The translations under genes were made by a program, and so were the position numbers. The notes beneath the pieces were generated by a model. The model was not told the DNA's origin. It was given only the letters and a program-made list of their open reading frames with translations, and ran no database searches. This document shows, in pieces, positions 34,301-40,540 of a stretch of 64,000 nt of DNA (position 1 is the first letter of the stretch; every line of letters begins with the position of its first letter). This stretch comes from Bicyclus anynana (lineage: Eukaryota; Arthropoda; Insecta; Lepidoptera; Nymphalidae), in assembly GCF_947172395.1 (NCBI RefSeq), contig NC_069093.1, positions 14,047,561 through 14,111,560 of the forward strand. Direction: 5' to 3'.

Positions 34301-36316
34301 TCCAAAAAGGCGATCTCCTCAGTTTGCCGATCCAAGCCTTCGAAATGATCCACCTCCAGACATACCATACCAATATATTAAACAAATACTCAAAGTTAAG
34401 TTGTGTGTTAGAATTAGATGTAGCTTTAGCCGCCCACTCGCAGAGGGAAGCGTTTTCGTGCACGGAATTGCAAACTGCCAAAGAGAGGCTCACGAAATTG
34501 GAGGATCTCCAAAATAACTTGAACTTGGTGTGGAAGGCCGAGCGTTGGTTGATGGACTTGATAGTCTTCGCGAGGGACAAGGACAAGTCTGGTCCGAGCT
34601 CAGGAATATTGCTCAAATATGTGTTAGACAAAACGCCGTCCAAATGCGTCGATCGACCAGACAGCGCGATTTTCGAAAAAGATGCCAATCTGAAGATAGA
34701 TTTGTTGCAAATACCTCCGCGTGATGGGAAAATCACGAAAACGTCTCCTGGCCGAGGATCTTGGCCAGGACCGGCCGGGAACGGCAACCACGCGAACTTG
34801 CACCCTGAGTTCAGCAAATCCGAACAGCAGCTGAGTTTGGCGCCTCGCCAGACCTCAGTGTCGACGTTGAACTTGAGCGCATTCCAGTATCTGCCGTCCG
34901 ATCCGAAGTACGCCAGAAAGGGGAGTGCCGATTCCCAGTACACCCAATCGAGTGTGATGAGCAACTATATGAGCAGCAACTCGCAATTTGACATAAAATC
35001 CACTGGATCTCATATAAGCATCAACAGCAGCTGCAGTCGGCTTCCACCATCGCGTAGCGAAGACACGCTGGTGATACAGAACGAAAGTATCGAGCCGAAG
35101 CCTCGACCGCACAGTATAAATACGAGCGTTTCCACATCATCGAGTCCGCTTCTAACAGTCAAAGGCTTCTATCCCGGCAGCATGATAAGCGTCAAAACTG
35201 TGAAAGGGAACGTATCGGAATCGGTTCAGAGTTTATCAAGTGATTCAGAAAGCCAAAGCTGTCCGTTGACCACGACGCTGTCTTTGAAAATCCGTCCGCA
35301 AGCGAACCACAGAGGACAATGTGCCGTGATATCGTCAAAGAGTATGACCAACGTGAAGAGTTCAGAAGTAGACTTCACTGACACTGGCCAGGATTTGTTC
35401 AACAATGGGCACAGTGTGAAGCGCCAGCCGTTGGTGGAGGCGCAGGAGGACATCGAGTATAATAGTAAGATTCCAAAGACTGAGGACAGAGTGAGTGACG
35501 GTGAGGAGCGCGGTGTCAAACTGCCTGCAGCTCAACGACACACTGATCAAGCGGGTATTTTGCAGGTAATTGTTTACATGAGTTCTGAAGATGGCCTGAA
35601 TTGTAAAGAATTTTGAACCGTGATCCCCTCTTACTTGGATCAAGCTCGATCTCTCGATCTTTATTGATAACTGTATACATCGAGCTTGAGTATTTTCGAT
35701 CGACCCCAGCCTTCAATTCGGAGGGTGTAGGTTCGAATCCGGTCCGGGGCATGCACCTCCAACTTTTTTTACTTATCTCAAACGTGAAGATAAACATCCT
35801 TAGGAAATTTTCAAACTTAACTGAGAATTTTCTTAATTATCTACGATTGTGAAGTCTGCCATTGGGCCAGCGTGGTGACTATTAGCCTTATCCCTCTCAC
35901 TATGAGAGGAGACTCGTGCTCAACTTGATAATGATGATGAGGTACTATACTTACAGTAGACAACTCTATTTTTTTTTCAGGTATTCGCAGCTTACGAAAC
36001 TGGTCTGGCTGCGGGTACATCGCTAAAACTGCACGTCACTCCGCGGACATCCGCCCGCGAGGTCATCGACCTAGTTGTCAAACAGCTCAATATGGCTGCC
36101 GTCCTAAAAGGGAAATCCGGCCCAGTTTACGGCCCTGAGAAACTCCAGGATTTCTGCTTAGTAGCAGTTATTGGAGCCCGAGAGAGATGCCTAAGGGATG
36201 ATTTTAGACCACTCCAGTTGCAAAATCCCTGGAGAAAGGGCAGATTGTACGTCCGACTCAAGCATGACGTCCTAGCCGCCCTTCAGCATTCAGCCAAACA
36301 GCCCGCGTATATTTAA
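19160..36316 (+). CDS. wake: wide awake / ANKFN1 (ankyrin repeat and fibronectin III protein), 14 visible exons
   Basis: Coding exons: 19160-19321, 19501-19579, 20935-21038, 24958-25075, 25800-25904, 26731-26888, 28355-28549, 30150-30345, 31221-31353, 31684-31819, 32302-32507, 33374-33519, 34002-35565, 35981-36316. All junctions are AG/GT and their phases add up without a break, giving about 1,211 codons to the TAA at 36,314. Domains in order: basic linker, two ankyrin repeats (ALFAAVEHG... and NPDGLSPLDVAVLACNR), FN3 (WSSRADF... NVKGWGPF), the conserved block KKTATIRQLFTAASKFQKNL, further conserved regions, a Ser-rich linker, and a C-terminal Ras-association-like domain. In Drosophila WAKE is a clock-output protein promoting sleep onset through the GABA-A receptor RDL; the mammalian orthologue is ANKFN1. 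Upstream exons with the start codon are not identified; introns are full of repeats. Identification is by recalled family motifs and is strong. Confidence 0.92.
19501..19579 (+). CDS. wake: wake exon B, ankyrin repeat 1
   Basis: Acceptor TTTTGTTTCAG, donor GTACTTACC. Encodes (A)LFAAVEHGYIDKARNILE and STDVDVN, a canonical ankyrin helix pair with the loop DVDVN. It ends in phase 2 and joins exon C to make Ser. Confidence 0.92.
19692..19903 (+). mobile_element. Helitron-like element in wake intron
   Basis: Begins CTATACTAAGTAATATTATA and ends CGCGGCTTCAGCTAGT, with GAACGCGCTAATCTCAGGAA and GAGGAAGGCTATAGGCTATA inside. This is a good full-length reference copy of the family. Confidence 0.85.
19957..20515 (+). 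mobile_element. SINE (main family) split by unrelated sequence
   Basis: The head (TGATAGCCCAGTGGATATG, a degraded B box, ACACCTCTAACTTTTCAG) is at 19,957-20,060. The 3' part (CGTCGTGAGGAAACCTACAT, GAAGTCTGCCAATACGC, CTCAAGCTCAGCAGTGAGC) is at 20,345-20,515. The roughly 280 bp between them does not belong to the SINE, so it was probably inserted or the halves are separate copies. Confidence 0.7.
20575..20860 (-). mobile_element. LINE-like 3' end, reversed
   Basis: (AATAG)n at 20,578-20,597 is followed by AATATATCTTTATTTG and later AAAATAAAATAAAATAAAC. Reversed, this is a 3' UTR with an AATAAA-like signal and short tandem tail. There is no coding part; the class is uncertain. Confidence 0.45.
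20935..21038 (+). CDS. wake: wake exon C, ankyrin repeat 2
   Basis: Acceptor TTTTCTGTTCCAG, donor GTAAGT. Encodes LNPDGLSPLDVAVLACNRQL then ARMLMEFGAKEGTQ. DGLSPLDVAV is the ankyrin TPLHxA-type motif and EFGAKEG the repeat end. Confidence 0.93.
21057..21310 (+). mobile_element. Dispersed repeat (TGTCTGTCTGTC ... family)
   Basis: CTACTAATATTATAAATGCG, (TGTC)n at 21,086-21,105, GGGGGTGAAATAAGGGTTG and AAATCATGAAAAAAATACG occur here. The same order of words recurs at 48,565-48,840. The start resembles Helitron-like 5' ends. Confidence 0.65.
21868..22277. repeat. Two SINEs in inverted orientation
   Basis: A forward main-family SINE (about 21,868-22,090: GAGCCGTGATAGCCCAATG, GGTTCGAATCCAGTCC) is followed at once by a reverse copy (22,090-22,277) ending CCACTGGGCTATCACGGCTC. 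Arms of about 150-185 bp flank a spacer of roughly 75 bp, so the wake pre-mRNA could fold into a long imperfect hairpin. Confidence 0.85.
22368..22556 (-). mobile_element. Helitron-like element
   Basis: Starts ACTAGCTGAAGCCGCGCGGT and ends CTTCAGCTTTATAATATTAG on the plus strand. It is almost full length and very similar to the copies at 15,632 and 19,692. Confidence 0.85.
23005..23405 (-). mobile_element. Two reverse SINE fragments
   Basis: Fragments at about 23,005-23,160 and 23,215-23,405 each run from CTCAGAATGAGAGGGGTTAG to a CAAACTTTACACACG or CAGACTTCACACACG word. The second also has TTCACCGTTTGAGACACGTG. They lack the tRNA-like head. Confidence 0.8.
23759..24048 (-). mobile_element. 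SINE (second family)
   Basis: Plus-strand order: T-run, ATTCTTTACAAGTTAGCCCT, GTTAGGAGGAGGATGAAAAT, CTAGCCACGGCCGAAGCCT and CGAGCATACCACTG. The tRNA-like head at the right end is partly lost. Confidence 0.82.
24557..24696. mobile_element. 140-bp MITE (TGGAATTCATAG termini)
   Basis: The left end ACAGTGGAATTCATAGCCGT and the right end ACGTCTATGAATTCCACTGT are inverted repeats. A second inverted pair inside, CCGCTGAGTGTCGAATT and AATTCGACACTCAGCGG, makes a nested hairpin. Related termini occur at 56,770, 57,021, 59,846 and 62,430. Confidence 0.85.
24775..24915 (+). repeat. Dispersed repeat (CCGACTTCAAAACC family)
   Basis: ACTTCAAAACCTAAAAAGGT, AAATAACATCATAATATTAT and TGATCAGTATGAAGGCGGTG recur in the same order at 46,430-46,560. 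Confidence 0.7.
24958..25075 (+). CDS. wake: wake exon D
   Basis: Acceptor after a long T-run and CTAG; donor GTATG. Encodes FKTAEALGSHLRRLSREAES then RLHEIAGYLPERGCREDVC. It follows the ankyrin repeats directly. Phases match exons C and E. Confidence 0.9.
25254..25577 (+). mobile_element. RTE-type LINE, ORF C-terminus and (ATG)n tail
   Basis: The frame reads RITKVTDIAQRVAKLKWQWA, GHIVRK, then RWTDDIKRVAEIRWMQAAQ and ends in a GATGATGATGATGA tail (25,558-25,575). KWQWAGH and RPPTRWTDDI are hallmarks of the C-terminal end of lepidopteran RTE-like reverse transcriptase ORFs. It is 5' truncated and lies in the wake intron between exons D and E. Confidence 0.8.
25800..25904 (+). CDS. wake: wake exon E
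   Basis: Acceptor TTCTTTTAG, donor GTAAGT. In the wake frame it reads STASGQAGTMGCAGGTGSEK then DKQTQHWERRVRTL: a Gly/Ser-rich linker followed by a conserved QHWERRVRTLKR start that runs into the FN3 region. The methionine-started open frame here is in the wrong phase. Confidence 0.86.
   Translation: MNSKWAGWHYGLCWRYGLGERQTNSTLGKKSAHT
25922..26345 (-). mobile_element. Jockey/CR1-type LINE 3' region
   Basis: Plus strand: AAATTCAAATTCAAAATTCA, CATTTATTTCAAGTAGGCTC, CCGGTTCGGAAGGCAGGTTC, GAAGATACCGGCAAGAAACT. On the minus strand 26,160-26,300 encodes a HNFKQCVKKHL...DEFLNDK tail like the one at 56,557-56,754. It is a 5'-truncated copy comprising the ORF end and 3' UTR. Confidence 0.72.
26397..26592. 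mobile_element. Inverted-repeat MITE with CTCF-like core
   Basis: Left arm words AGTGTCGAGTGGCAGTTTTC and CGTAACCGTAAACGCG are mirrored on the right by CGCGTTTACGGTCACGCGG and GAAAACTGCCAATCAGCAC. Arms of about 80 bp surround a 30-bp centre containing GCGCCATCTAGTGG (26,482-26,495). Confidence 0.85.
26482..26495 (-). promoter_or_regulatory. CTCF-consensus motif
   Basis: The reverse complement CCACTAGATGGCGC fits every position of the widely used CTCF core consensus CCASYAGRKGGCRS. Whether it is bound is unknown; it sits at the centre of a MITE in a wake intron. Confidence 0.5.
26731..26888 (+). CDS. wake: wake exon F, start of FN3 region
   Basis: Acceptor GATTTTTCAG, donor GGTAACT. Encodes RLVQGWQQARVPTILSAPDL, EVCGAHSVTVRLKDPRSAQP and ALRDPPIVTKYK. 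The strand pattern and the PPIVTKYKVEWS junction with exon G fit the first half of an FN3 domain. Two decayed partial copies of this exon follow in the intron. Confidence 0.9.
26966..27037 (+). pseudogene. Partial copy of wake exon F (copy 2)
   Basis: It starts ACGCCTAGTCCAGGGCTGGC, identical to the start of exon F, and stays similar for about 73 bases (about 62 identical by my count) with an open frame reading RLVQGWQQAPIPTLLS and TTDVEVCG. The AG acceptor is missing (ATCGG precedes it) and the similarity stops before the exon's donor, so it is not a usable exon. Confidence 0.85.
27100..27770 (+). repeat. Composite repeat with 187-bp tandem pair
   Basis: Two direct copies (27,251-27,437 and 27,438-27,625) share TAGAAACAAAAACTAC, ACTCCTGGGCAG, and AATAGGAGCAGAGCAGTGAA. 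A G-rich array follows, then TTCACGCGGACGAAGTCGCG and GGGCGTCCGCTAGT, a Helitron-like 3' end. The element separates the two exon F copies. Confidence 0.8.
27627..27745 (+). repeat. G-rich (GTAGGG)n-like array
   Basis: Variants of GTAGGG, GATAGGG and GTAGGGG repeat about 17 times on the plus strand, with many separate GGG runs. This could form G-quadruplexes in DNA or in wake pre-mRNA. Confidence 0.85.
27867..27935 (+). pseudogene. Partial copy of wake exon F (copy 3)
   Basis: ACACCTAGTCTAAGGCTGCC and AGCAGGTGTGAGTGCCGATT correspond to the start of exon F, more diverged than copy 2 and with an in-frame TAA. The upstream TTTGAAGATCATCTCTTAAT matches TTTGAAGATCATCTCTTGAT before copy 2, and a GTTACTAAGTATA piece of the exon F 3' end lies at about 27,777. 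Confidence 0.8.
28355..28549 (+). CDS. wake: wake exon G, FN3 core
   Basis: Acceptor TTTTTTTTCCCAG, donor GTGAGT. Encodes VEWSSRADFSNVCGCREVTA, then CTRVLVAGLTRGRRYFFRAS and AGNVKGWGPFTVSVPRSVVP. The pattern W...L..G..Y.FR..A.N..GWG.F is a classic fibronectin type III signature. Confidence 0.94.
28589..28828. mobile_element. MITE (TAGACTACAAGCCC family), copy 1
   Basis: Left ATAGACTACAAGCCC, GAAATGAACCAGCATGAATA, ACTATGCCGTCATTTCTGAG; right GTAACAGCCTTCTAAGCG, TTCATGTTGGTTCATTTC. The right terminus appears to be cut off by the SINE beginning at 28,829. A full copy is at 45,919-46,386. Confidence 0.8.
28829..29145 (-). mobile_element. SINE (second family), best copy
   Basis: The reverse complement begins GACGGCCTTCGTGGCGCAGT, has a B-box-like GTGTTCGATCCCC, and ends in an A-rich tail. 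The tRNA-like head and pol III boxes support a tRNA-derived SINE. The open frames here are repeat-derived. Confidence 0.85.
29355..30100 (+). mobile_element. LINE 3' UTR copy and possible DNA-transposon end
   Basis: 29,780-30,100 (GAGTTTGTTGTGGGCTCTTC, TTTTCGTCTATTATTACCAC, CTAATTGAAATAAAAGAATT, then a T-run) is matched in reverse at 51,283-51,480. It ends with AATAAA close to the tail, as in CR1/Jockey LINEs. The ACAGGGTGTCTCGCAAATGG word at 29,355 resembles a DNA-transposon terminus, but no partner end was found. Confidence 0.55.
30150..30345 (+). CDS. wake: wake exon H
   Basis: Acceptor TATTCTCAG, donor GTGAGT. Encodes WHDVSSRTSRGEPGGAAAAL, an Ala/Arg-rich linker, then RKKTATIRQLFTAASKFQKN and LRR. 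The KKT.IRQLFTAASKFQKNL block is highly characteristic of ANKFN1/WAKE. Confidence 0.95.
30388..30795 (-). mobile_element. Helitron-like element with internal duplication
   Basis: Starts ACTAGCGGAATTTAGTCG and ends TTTCGCGTTTATAATATTAG. The block AACCATGGATTTTT, GCCTATGTGTTAATCCA, TTCAGTAGT, AAAGAGTAA occurs twice, about 130 bp apart. It is a different subfamily from the AACGCGC copies. Confidence 0.7.
30994..31170 (-). mobile_element. Reverse SINE (main family) fragment
   Basis: CAACCCATATTCGGCTCACT, GAGCTCGAGTCTCCTCTCAG and CAGATTTCACACACGCAG mark the 3' half. The tRNA-like head is missing. Confidence 0.82.
31221..31353 (+). CDS. wake: wake exon I
   Basis: Acceptor ATTCCTCTAG, donor GTATTG. 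Encodes GVYLACIIYHEDKVLVTSEE and FLPVIEVDETYPACIYTDFH, WLMK. It joins exon H as LRRGVYLAC and ends at a codon boundary. Confidence 0.94.
31684..31819 (+). CDS. wake: wake exon J
   Basis: The acceptor TTTCCAG at 31,683 gives VSCSWDEVKALRSDMEKHTS, SSIHFRLKLLTAAAQMQSAL, CIQDL. An earlier AG at 31,671-31,672 would add ELRFQ-type residues and is less likely, because WDEVKxLRxDMEK starts right after V in the family. Donor GTAAGA, phase 1. Confidence 0.93.
32058..32228 (+). mobile_element. SINE (main family) 3' fragment
   Basis: GAAAAACATCGTGAGGAAAC, GAAGACTGCCAATCGC, GGACCAGCGTGG and GAGGAGACTCATGCTCAAC. It lies directly before exon K. Confidence 0.78.
32302..32507 (+). CDS. wake: wake exon K
   Basis: Acceptor GCTCTCAG, donor GTGAGT. 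Encodes GQLYHKPLRDAHGTVVLSCV, NVIKSQKSVSALNSRWVPVA, KLRRRVLSEDNTMGELLMAS and VHEQIAYHQ. It is GC-rich and strongly conserved in style. A partial copy starts four bases past the donor GT. Confidence 0.95.
32512..32588 (+). pseudogene. Partial copy of wake exon K in its own intron
   Basis: It matches 32,351-32,431 with a four-base gap and about six substitutions over 76 aligned bases (for example TGAACTCGCGCTGGGTGCCG in both). It abuts the LINE fragment that follows. The four-base gap shifts it out of the exon's protein frame. Confidence 0.88.
32590..33115 (+). mobile_element. Truncated Jockey-type LINE reverse transcriptase
   Basis: The frame reads KVLERIVHHQLNPFLKNNHI, LHPLQSGFRRKHCTVTALVE, LLDFGNAFNTIDLDILLAIL and GVLQGGILSPLLFAIFIN. 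These are RT fingers/palm motifs (SGFR...TAL, LDF..AF, QGGILSPLLF). It is cut off before the YADD motif, then ATATAAGGCCGTCTTTGCAA resembles a LINE 3' UTR, so there is an internal deletion. The 5' end is missing. The frame is open continuously from wake exon K (32,292-33,107). Confidence 0.88.
33374..33519 (+). CDS. wake: wake exon L
   Basis: Acceptor ATAATTTCCCAG, donor GTACGT. Encodes VSRYQLPRGLYMGYLKLQSS, VEVVRIVAPARTPNVPPHTR, VRDNPHVS. PNVPPHxxVRDNPHVSxEEWE is typical of the family and confirms the join to exon M. Confidence 0.94.
34002..35565 (+). CDS. wake: wake exon M (large)
   Basis: Acceptor TATCTTTCAG, donor GTAATT. 521 codons. The first ~215 residues look conserved (EEWEYLKSQSGKTDEAQSMN, QIATASRRLFKDMEIPDESV, THRIYDLEVIELNNDVSFVM, LKYVLDKTPS). 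The rest is a Ser/Thr/Gln-rich, probably disordered stretch (for example SNYMSSNSQFDIKSTGSHIS). Several overlapping frames here on both strands are shadows. Confidence 0.95.
35711..35940 (+). mobile_element. SINE (main family) in last wake intron
   Basis: GGAGGGTGTAGGTTCGAATC (B box), CCGGGGCATGCACCTCCAAC, GAAGTCTGCCATTGGGCCAG and a GATAATGATGATGA tail. The A-box head is truncated. Confidence 0.85.
35981..36316 (+). CDS. wake: wake exon N, C-terminal Ras-association-like domain
   Basis: Acceptor after a T-run TTTTTTTCAG; stop TAA 36,314-36,316. Encodes VFAAYETGLAAGTSLKLHVT, PRTSAREVIDLVVKQLNMAA, then FCLVAVIGARERCLRDDFRP and LQLQNPWRKGRLYVRLK. The ubiquitin-like pattern (TSLKLHVTPxTSAREVIDLVVKQLN ... 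ERxLxDDFxPLxLxxPW) is an RA domain. Confidence 0.95.
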   Translation, partial: VFAAYETGLAAGTSLKLHVTPRTSAREVIDLVVKQLNMAAVLKGKSGPVYGPEKLQDFCLVAVIGARERCLRDDFRPLQLQNPWRKGRLYVRLKHDVLAALQHSAKQPAYI

Positions 36317-36824
36317 ATATAGAACAATTTATTTTTAATTAAACCAGAAATAATAGATCTATAATAGATTAAATAAATACGATAAATTTATTATTATTAT
36401 TTTCTTATTGAGGTCCATTATCTCAGAGCATAGTTATTGGGAGTCCTAGATGCTGATGCGTAAGTTTATTTTTCGGTGCCAATTATTGTTTTCGATGCTT
36501 TAAATAATTAAGTATTATTCATATAAGTGGAAGTTGTGAATAACTATAGGACATATTGCAGAATGTGTGGTGCTTCTCACTGTAAAATCAATATTATATA
36601 GAAATACACATACCTACATATTACCTAACTATTTATGGTTATATATTATTAAATGTTATATTAGTTACCTCTTACTAATAAAATTATCAATAGATATTCT
36701 TCTAAATAGCTTTCTCTCTCTCTACGAAGTAATTATGAATTTTGGCAAGATTTTTAAAATGATTTTAAAATGTGCGTTTACTCTTCAAGTCATCGACGTC
36801 TATTTTGTCCATGTATGTCTTAAC
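36317..36824 (+). other. wake 3' UTR and flank
   Basis: A/T-rich. Candidate poly(A) signals AATAAA occur near 36,371 (TTAAATAAATACG) and later; which one is used cannot be told. No gene is seen in the rest. Confidence 0.5.
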
Positions 36825-37101
36825 CTTCAGACTAATTACGCAAGGACTATAATATTGCACCCAAATTCACGAACAAAATTGTCTGTCATTTTCTGTGGAA
36901 CCGAAGCTTAGACTTGGTATATATCTTATACTAAACTAGAAATTTTTGCTCTTTTTTCACACCATTCAACTACACAAAAAGGTGTAAAATGAAACATCGA
37001 TTCTATAGAGACAGTTTTTATAATTGCATTAGATCGTTGATCATATACTTTGATAGAAAAGTAACGTTTGCGAGGCAGGTCCTTATCTAATTAGCCTGAG
37101 G
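36825..37101. mobile_element. MITE copy (family of 14,077)
   Basis: Ends CCTTCAGACTAATTACGC and AATTAGCCTGAGG are inverted; interior AATGAAACATCGATTCTATA, TTAGATCGTTGATCATATA. Same family as 14,077-14,442 and 38,708-38,962. Confidence 0.75.
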
Positions 37102-38390
37102 TTTTAACCATTGAAACACTTATTAATATTTGTTTTTCAGTTCATAGACTTTTATATACACATAATATACAGCAAAAGTGTTTAAGGCTTTAGGTGTGTA
37201 AACCTTCAATAAATTCTAAAATAATGATTTACAATTTTTTTCACACTTAATACTTATGCAACATCCAATAATGATAATAAATATTGGTATTTACTATCAT
37301 ATCTCTGAGGAATACAGGGTTGACAACGAAACGCAATATTTTATTAAGTCGGTAAAACTTATTATTTTTAAACAAGTTTCATGAAACTCAGAAACCATAA
37401 AATTCCTACTTCTTAAATTATTTCGAAAAATATAAGATGGCAGTTACACTGTGTGTGTAAAATAAAAAAGTACTTTCACTTAAAGTGTCAAGTAAGTAAA
37501 TGAAAATTTAAAATTCTACGTGTTTGTAGATATAAGAAGGTATTTCATAATATTGTGATTTTATGAATTATGCCGTAAGAGGACTAATTAATTAATATTA
37601 ATACATAGATACGTATTTTGTATAAATATTAAAACTTCAAAAAGTCTTTGAGATGATATTTTTAGTAACAATAAAATTATATCCTAGTTTTTTTTTATTA
37701 TATTTTGATCTAACTAAAATGCCATAAACAGTGTACCATTAATAATTTAGTATAAACTGTAGGTATATTTAATTTTTATTAAGTTACGAGTACCTACCTA
37801 GATATTTTATTATGTTCTTATGAGTTTTGATTATATTTTTGTAAATGTTTTATAAATTCAGTATATCAGAAATAAATAGGATTTTAATCTACTGAGAAAT
37901 ATATATTCGAATGAAAAAATTAAAACAAATTAAATTTAACTTATTGAATCAATTTTGAGTTTGCAGTTTTTTTTATTATTGTAAAAAGACTAAAGAAAAA
38001 TAATATCACTGTAGTATTTACTGTATAGAGAAGAGTATAGAAAACAAATAGTTGTTGTAATATGGTTTAGTTAGAGTATTATAAATATATTATTGTGAAA
38101 TAAAATAATCAACGATTCGAGCCATACCTACTTACTTACGTATTGCAATTATAATTACAAAAGCCTAACTGAATGTCTTATGATGATTATATATTATTAT
38201 TGAAATGTGTTTTATTAGTAGATTATTTTACTACATTGTAGGTATTCACCCTTGTTCGTGGTGTTGTACATTAGAGATTATAATAGAAATGGAAGTATGA
38301 AGTTATGCACAAAAATAAATGTATTTCGAATCTGAACTTAATTTATTTCTTGCCTTTGGAGAATCCACTGAATGAATTGTACAAAATGGT
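37102..38390. other. AT-rich non-coding DNA
   Basis: No exon or family-level repeat was recognised. Several AATAAA words occur and could serve a long wake 3' UTR. Confidence 0.4.
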
Positions 38391-38394
38391 AAAG

Positions 38395-38630
38395 GTTTAC
38401 CTTATCAGCCGATAGACGTCCACTGCTGGACATAGGCCTCTTGCATGGACCTCCAAGCACAACGATCTCGAGCCGCCAGCATCCAGCGGCTCCTTGCTAA
38501 CCGCTTGATATCCTCGGTCCACCTAGTGGGGGGTCGCCCAGCACTGCACTTTCCGGTGCGGGGTCGCCATTCCAGCACCTTGGGACCACAACGTCCATCG
38601 GCTCTTCGAACTATGTGGTGTGGGTAAAGG
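38395..38630 (-). mobile_element. RTE-type LINE C-terminal fragment
   Basis: Plus strand: GCCGATAGACGTCCACTGCT, GGACCTCCAAGCACAACGAT, CCTAGTGGGGGGTCGCC, GTGCGGGGTCGCCATTCCAG. These are the reverse complement of the RTE ORF end found intact at 25,254. The plus-strand frame is a shadow. Confidence 0.75.
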
Positions 38631-38707
38631 TTTAGACGGATGCAATGTTTATGACGTCATCGAAATAAGGTGCGATTACGGATTAACCCTACGCGCAGGT
38701 CATACAG

Positions 38708-38962
38708 ACTCAGACCTTTACACTTGTATCGCTCTCAAATTCACCAACTCACACATCTAAAATATTAAACACCATAAATATATCCTGCCCTTAAACTACA
38801 CACACTATAAATTTAAATCGTAATACACACACGTGCAATTTTAACGCAATGAAACATTGGTTCTATAGACGCAGTTTGTATAAACACGTCAGATCGTGAT
38901 CATATATCTTTCGACAGAAGGGTAACGTCTAGCGAGGCAGGTCCTATGGTAATTGGTCTGAG
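38708..38962. mobile_element. MITE copy (family of 14,077)
   Basis: Shares CTCAAATTCACCAACTCACA, AATGAAACATTGGTTCTATA, GTCAGATCGTGATCATATAT and the AATTGGTCTGAG end with the other two copies. It is somewhat shortened. Confidence 0.72.
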
Positions 38963-39509
38963 CATACAAATGACATGCGCGCGCGGGCAACCTGACCGCG
39001 CGCCCCTGTGTGACCGGAGACACCATACGTATTATCTAATGATCTGTGGATTGTGATTATTTGATTTTTATTGAGTTGCGAATTTAAAGAGCGAGATTTG
39101 AAGATATGGCTGTACGGTGTAATACCTTTGCCTTTTCCTCATATGAAATACTATAGAAAAATAAAATTAAAAAGTGAGAACTGAGAATTTAAAAAATAAC
39201 TAGTCGTATGTGGCGTGAATAATTCACACTTGATAACTTACATATTTTGCAACATTAATATATACATTATTATTGTATTCATCTAGTGAGAATGTTGACC
39301 TTAATTTGGGGATTGATGAATTTTTTAATCTGTTACCATCAACAGACACGTTTACTTAAATACCTACACACGAAAAATTTAATAAGTGGACAAATAACAA
39401 TGAATGGAATCACATACGAAAGGAGTTTTTTAACCTATTACATACCTCGTTTACCTCATATAGTCATTATTCAGCATCTCCCATAACATCCGAAGTTGTA
39501 GACTTTTGT

Positions 39510-39625
39510 ACATTTAACTTTTAATTAAAATAATTAATTGAATACTACACAATTTTTTTTTTTTCGCAATCGTGTGATATGTATAGTGTAACACGCGGGG
39601 CTAAACCCATTATAAACTCTTATAA
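39510..39625 (+). repeat. Repeat shared with 55,885-56,000
   Basis: CTTTTAATTAAAATAA, TCGCAATCGT and TATAGTGTAACACGCGGGGC, TAAACCCATTATAAACTC recur in the same order and orientation beyond the plus asteroid-like copy. The family is not known to me. Confidence 0.75.
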
Positions 39626-40299
39626 CTTGTAAAAGAAAAAAAAACATTTCAATTAAACAAATAAAACAACTGATTGAGGAGTTTATATTATATTTGAATA
39701 TAAATAAATACACAATAAGTAGGTATTTTTAAAAACATTCAACCTTATGCCTTAAAAATACAAACTTAATAATATTTTGTTAATACGTCATTGAGTTATG
39801 TTTTGTAAACATATGGCGAGCACTATAACCAACAAACAAATTAGTAATTAAGGTAGAAAATGCATGTCATTACTTATTAGCAGACTTTTAGAGGAGGAGG
39901 TTCTCAAGTTGACAGGTTGTTTAATGTATTTTTTTTTGAATTAAAAAATATTAACCATATCTAATAATTGTTCTAAGCTTTTTAATCAAATTTAATTTAA
40001 GAACAAGTTAATCATAATTATATAATAAATAATAATAGATAGGTGTTTTCCAGTGTCTGTGTGTATATATGTATACATTATATAAGTATTAAAATATGTA
40101 GTATATAATTGTATATTAATATTATAATATCAACTATCTTAGCACCCATAACACAAGCTACTCTGTATGCTTACTTTGGGGCTAGATAGTGATGTGTATT
40201 GTTTAAGTATATTTATTTATTTATTTTATTTATTAATATTAAAAGCCTTTTTTACCGATTTTTTACATTATATTATTGTAATATATCATTGACACTGAT
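39626..40299. other. AT-rich non-coding DNA
   Basis: Nothing recognised apart from low-complexity A/T runs. Confidence 0.4.
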
Positions 40300-40540
40300 T
40301 GTTCTTTCTTCAGTTTACCCTCGGGCATAGGCCTCCTCCAGACACTTCCATAGTTCTCTATCTCTTGCTTTACTTCTCCATGTGCCTTCTGCTGTCTGTC
40401 TGAGGTCATCCTCCCATCTTTGGCAGGGGCGACCTCTTTCCTTTATCCTGTCCTAGGATACCACTCTGTCACATCCCTGGTCCACTTATCTCTTTTATCC
40501 CGCATGAAGTGTCCTGTCCACTTCCATTTAATCTACTCAA
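40300..40540 (-). mobile_element. Second RTE-like LINE C-terminal fragment
   Basis: Reading the minus strand gives KWKWTGHFM, then GRGRPCQRWEDDLRQTAEG and RDRELWKCLEEAYA-like text with stops. This is the RTE-type ORF tail pattern (W..GH...; RW.DDL; W..LEEA), from a different subfamily. Confidence 0.7.

Noticed and set aside
34104..34964. 286-codon minus-strand open frame
   Set aside because: It is antisense to wake exon M, whose sense frame has continuous family similarity; long antisense frames are expected there.
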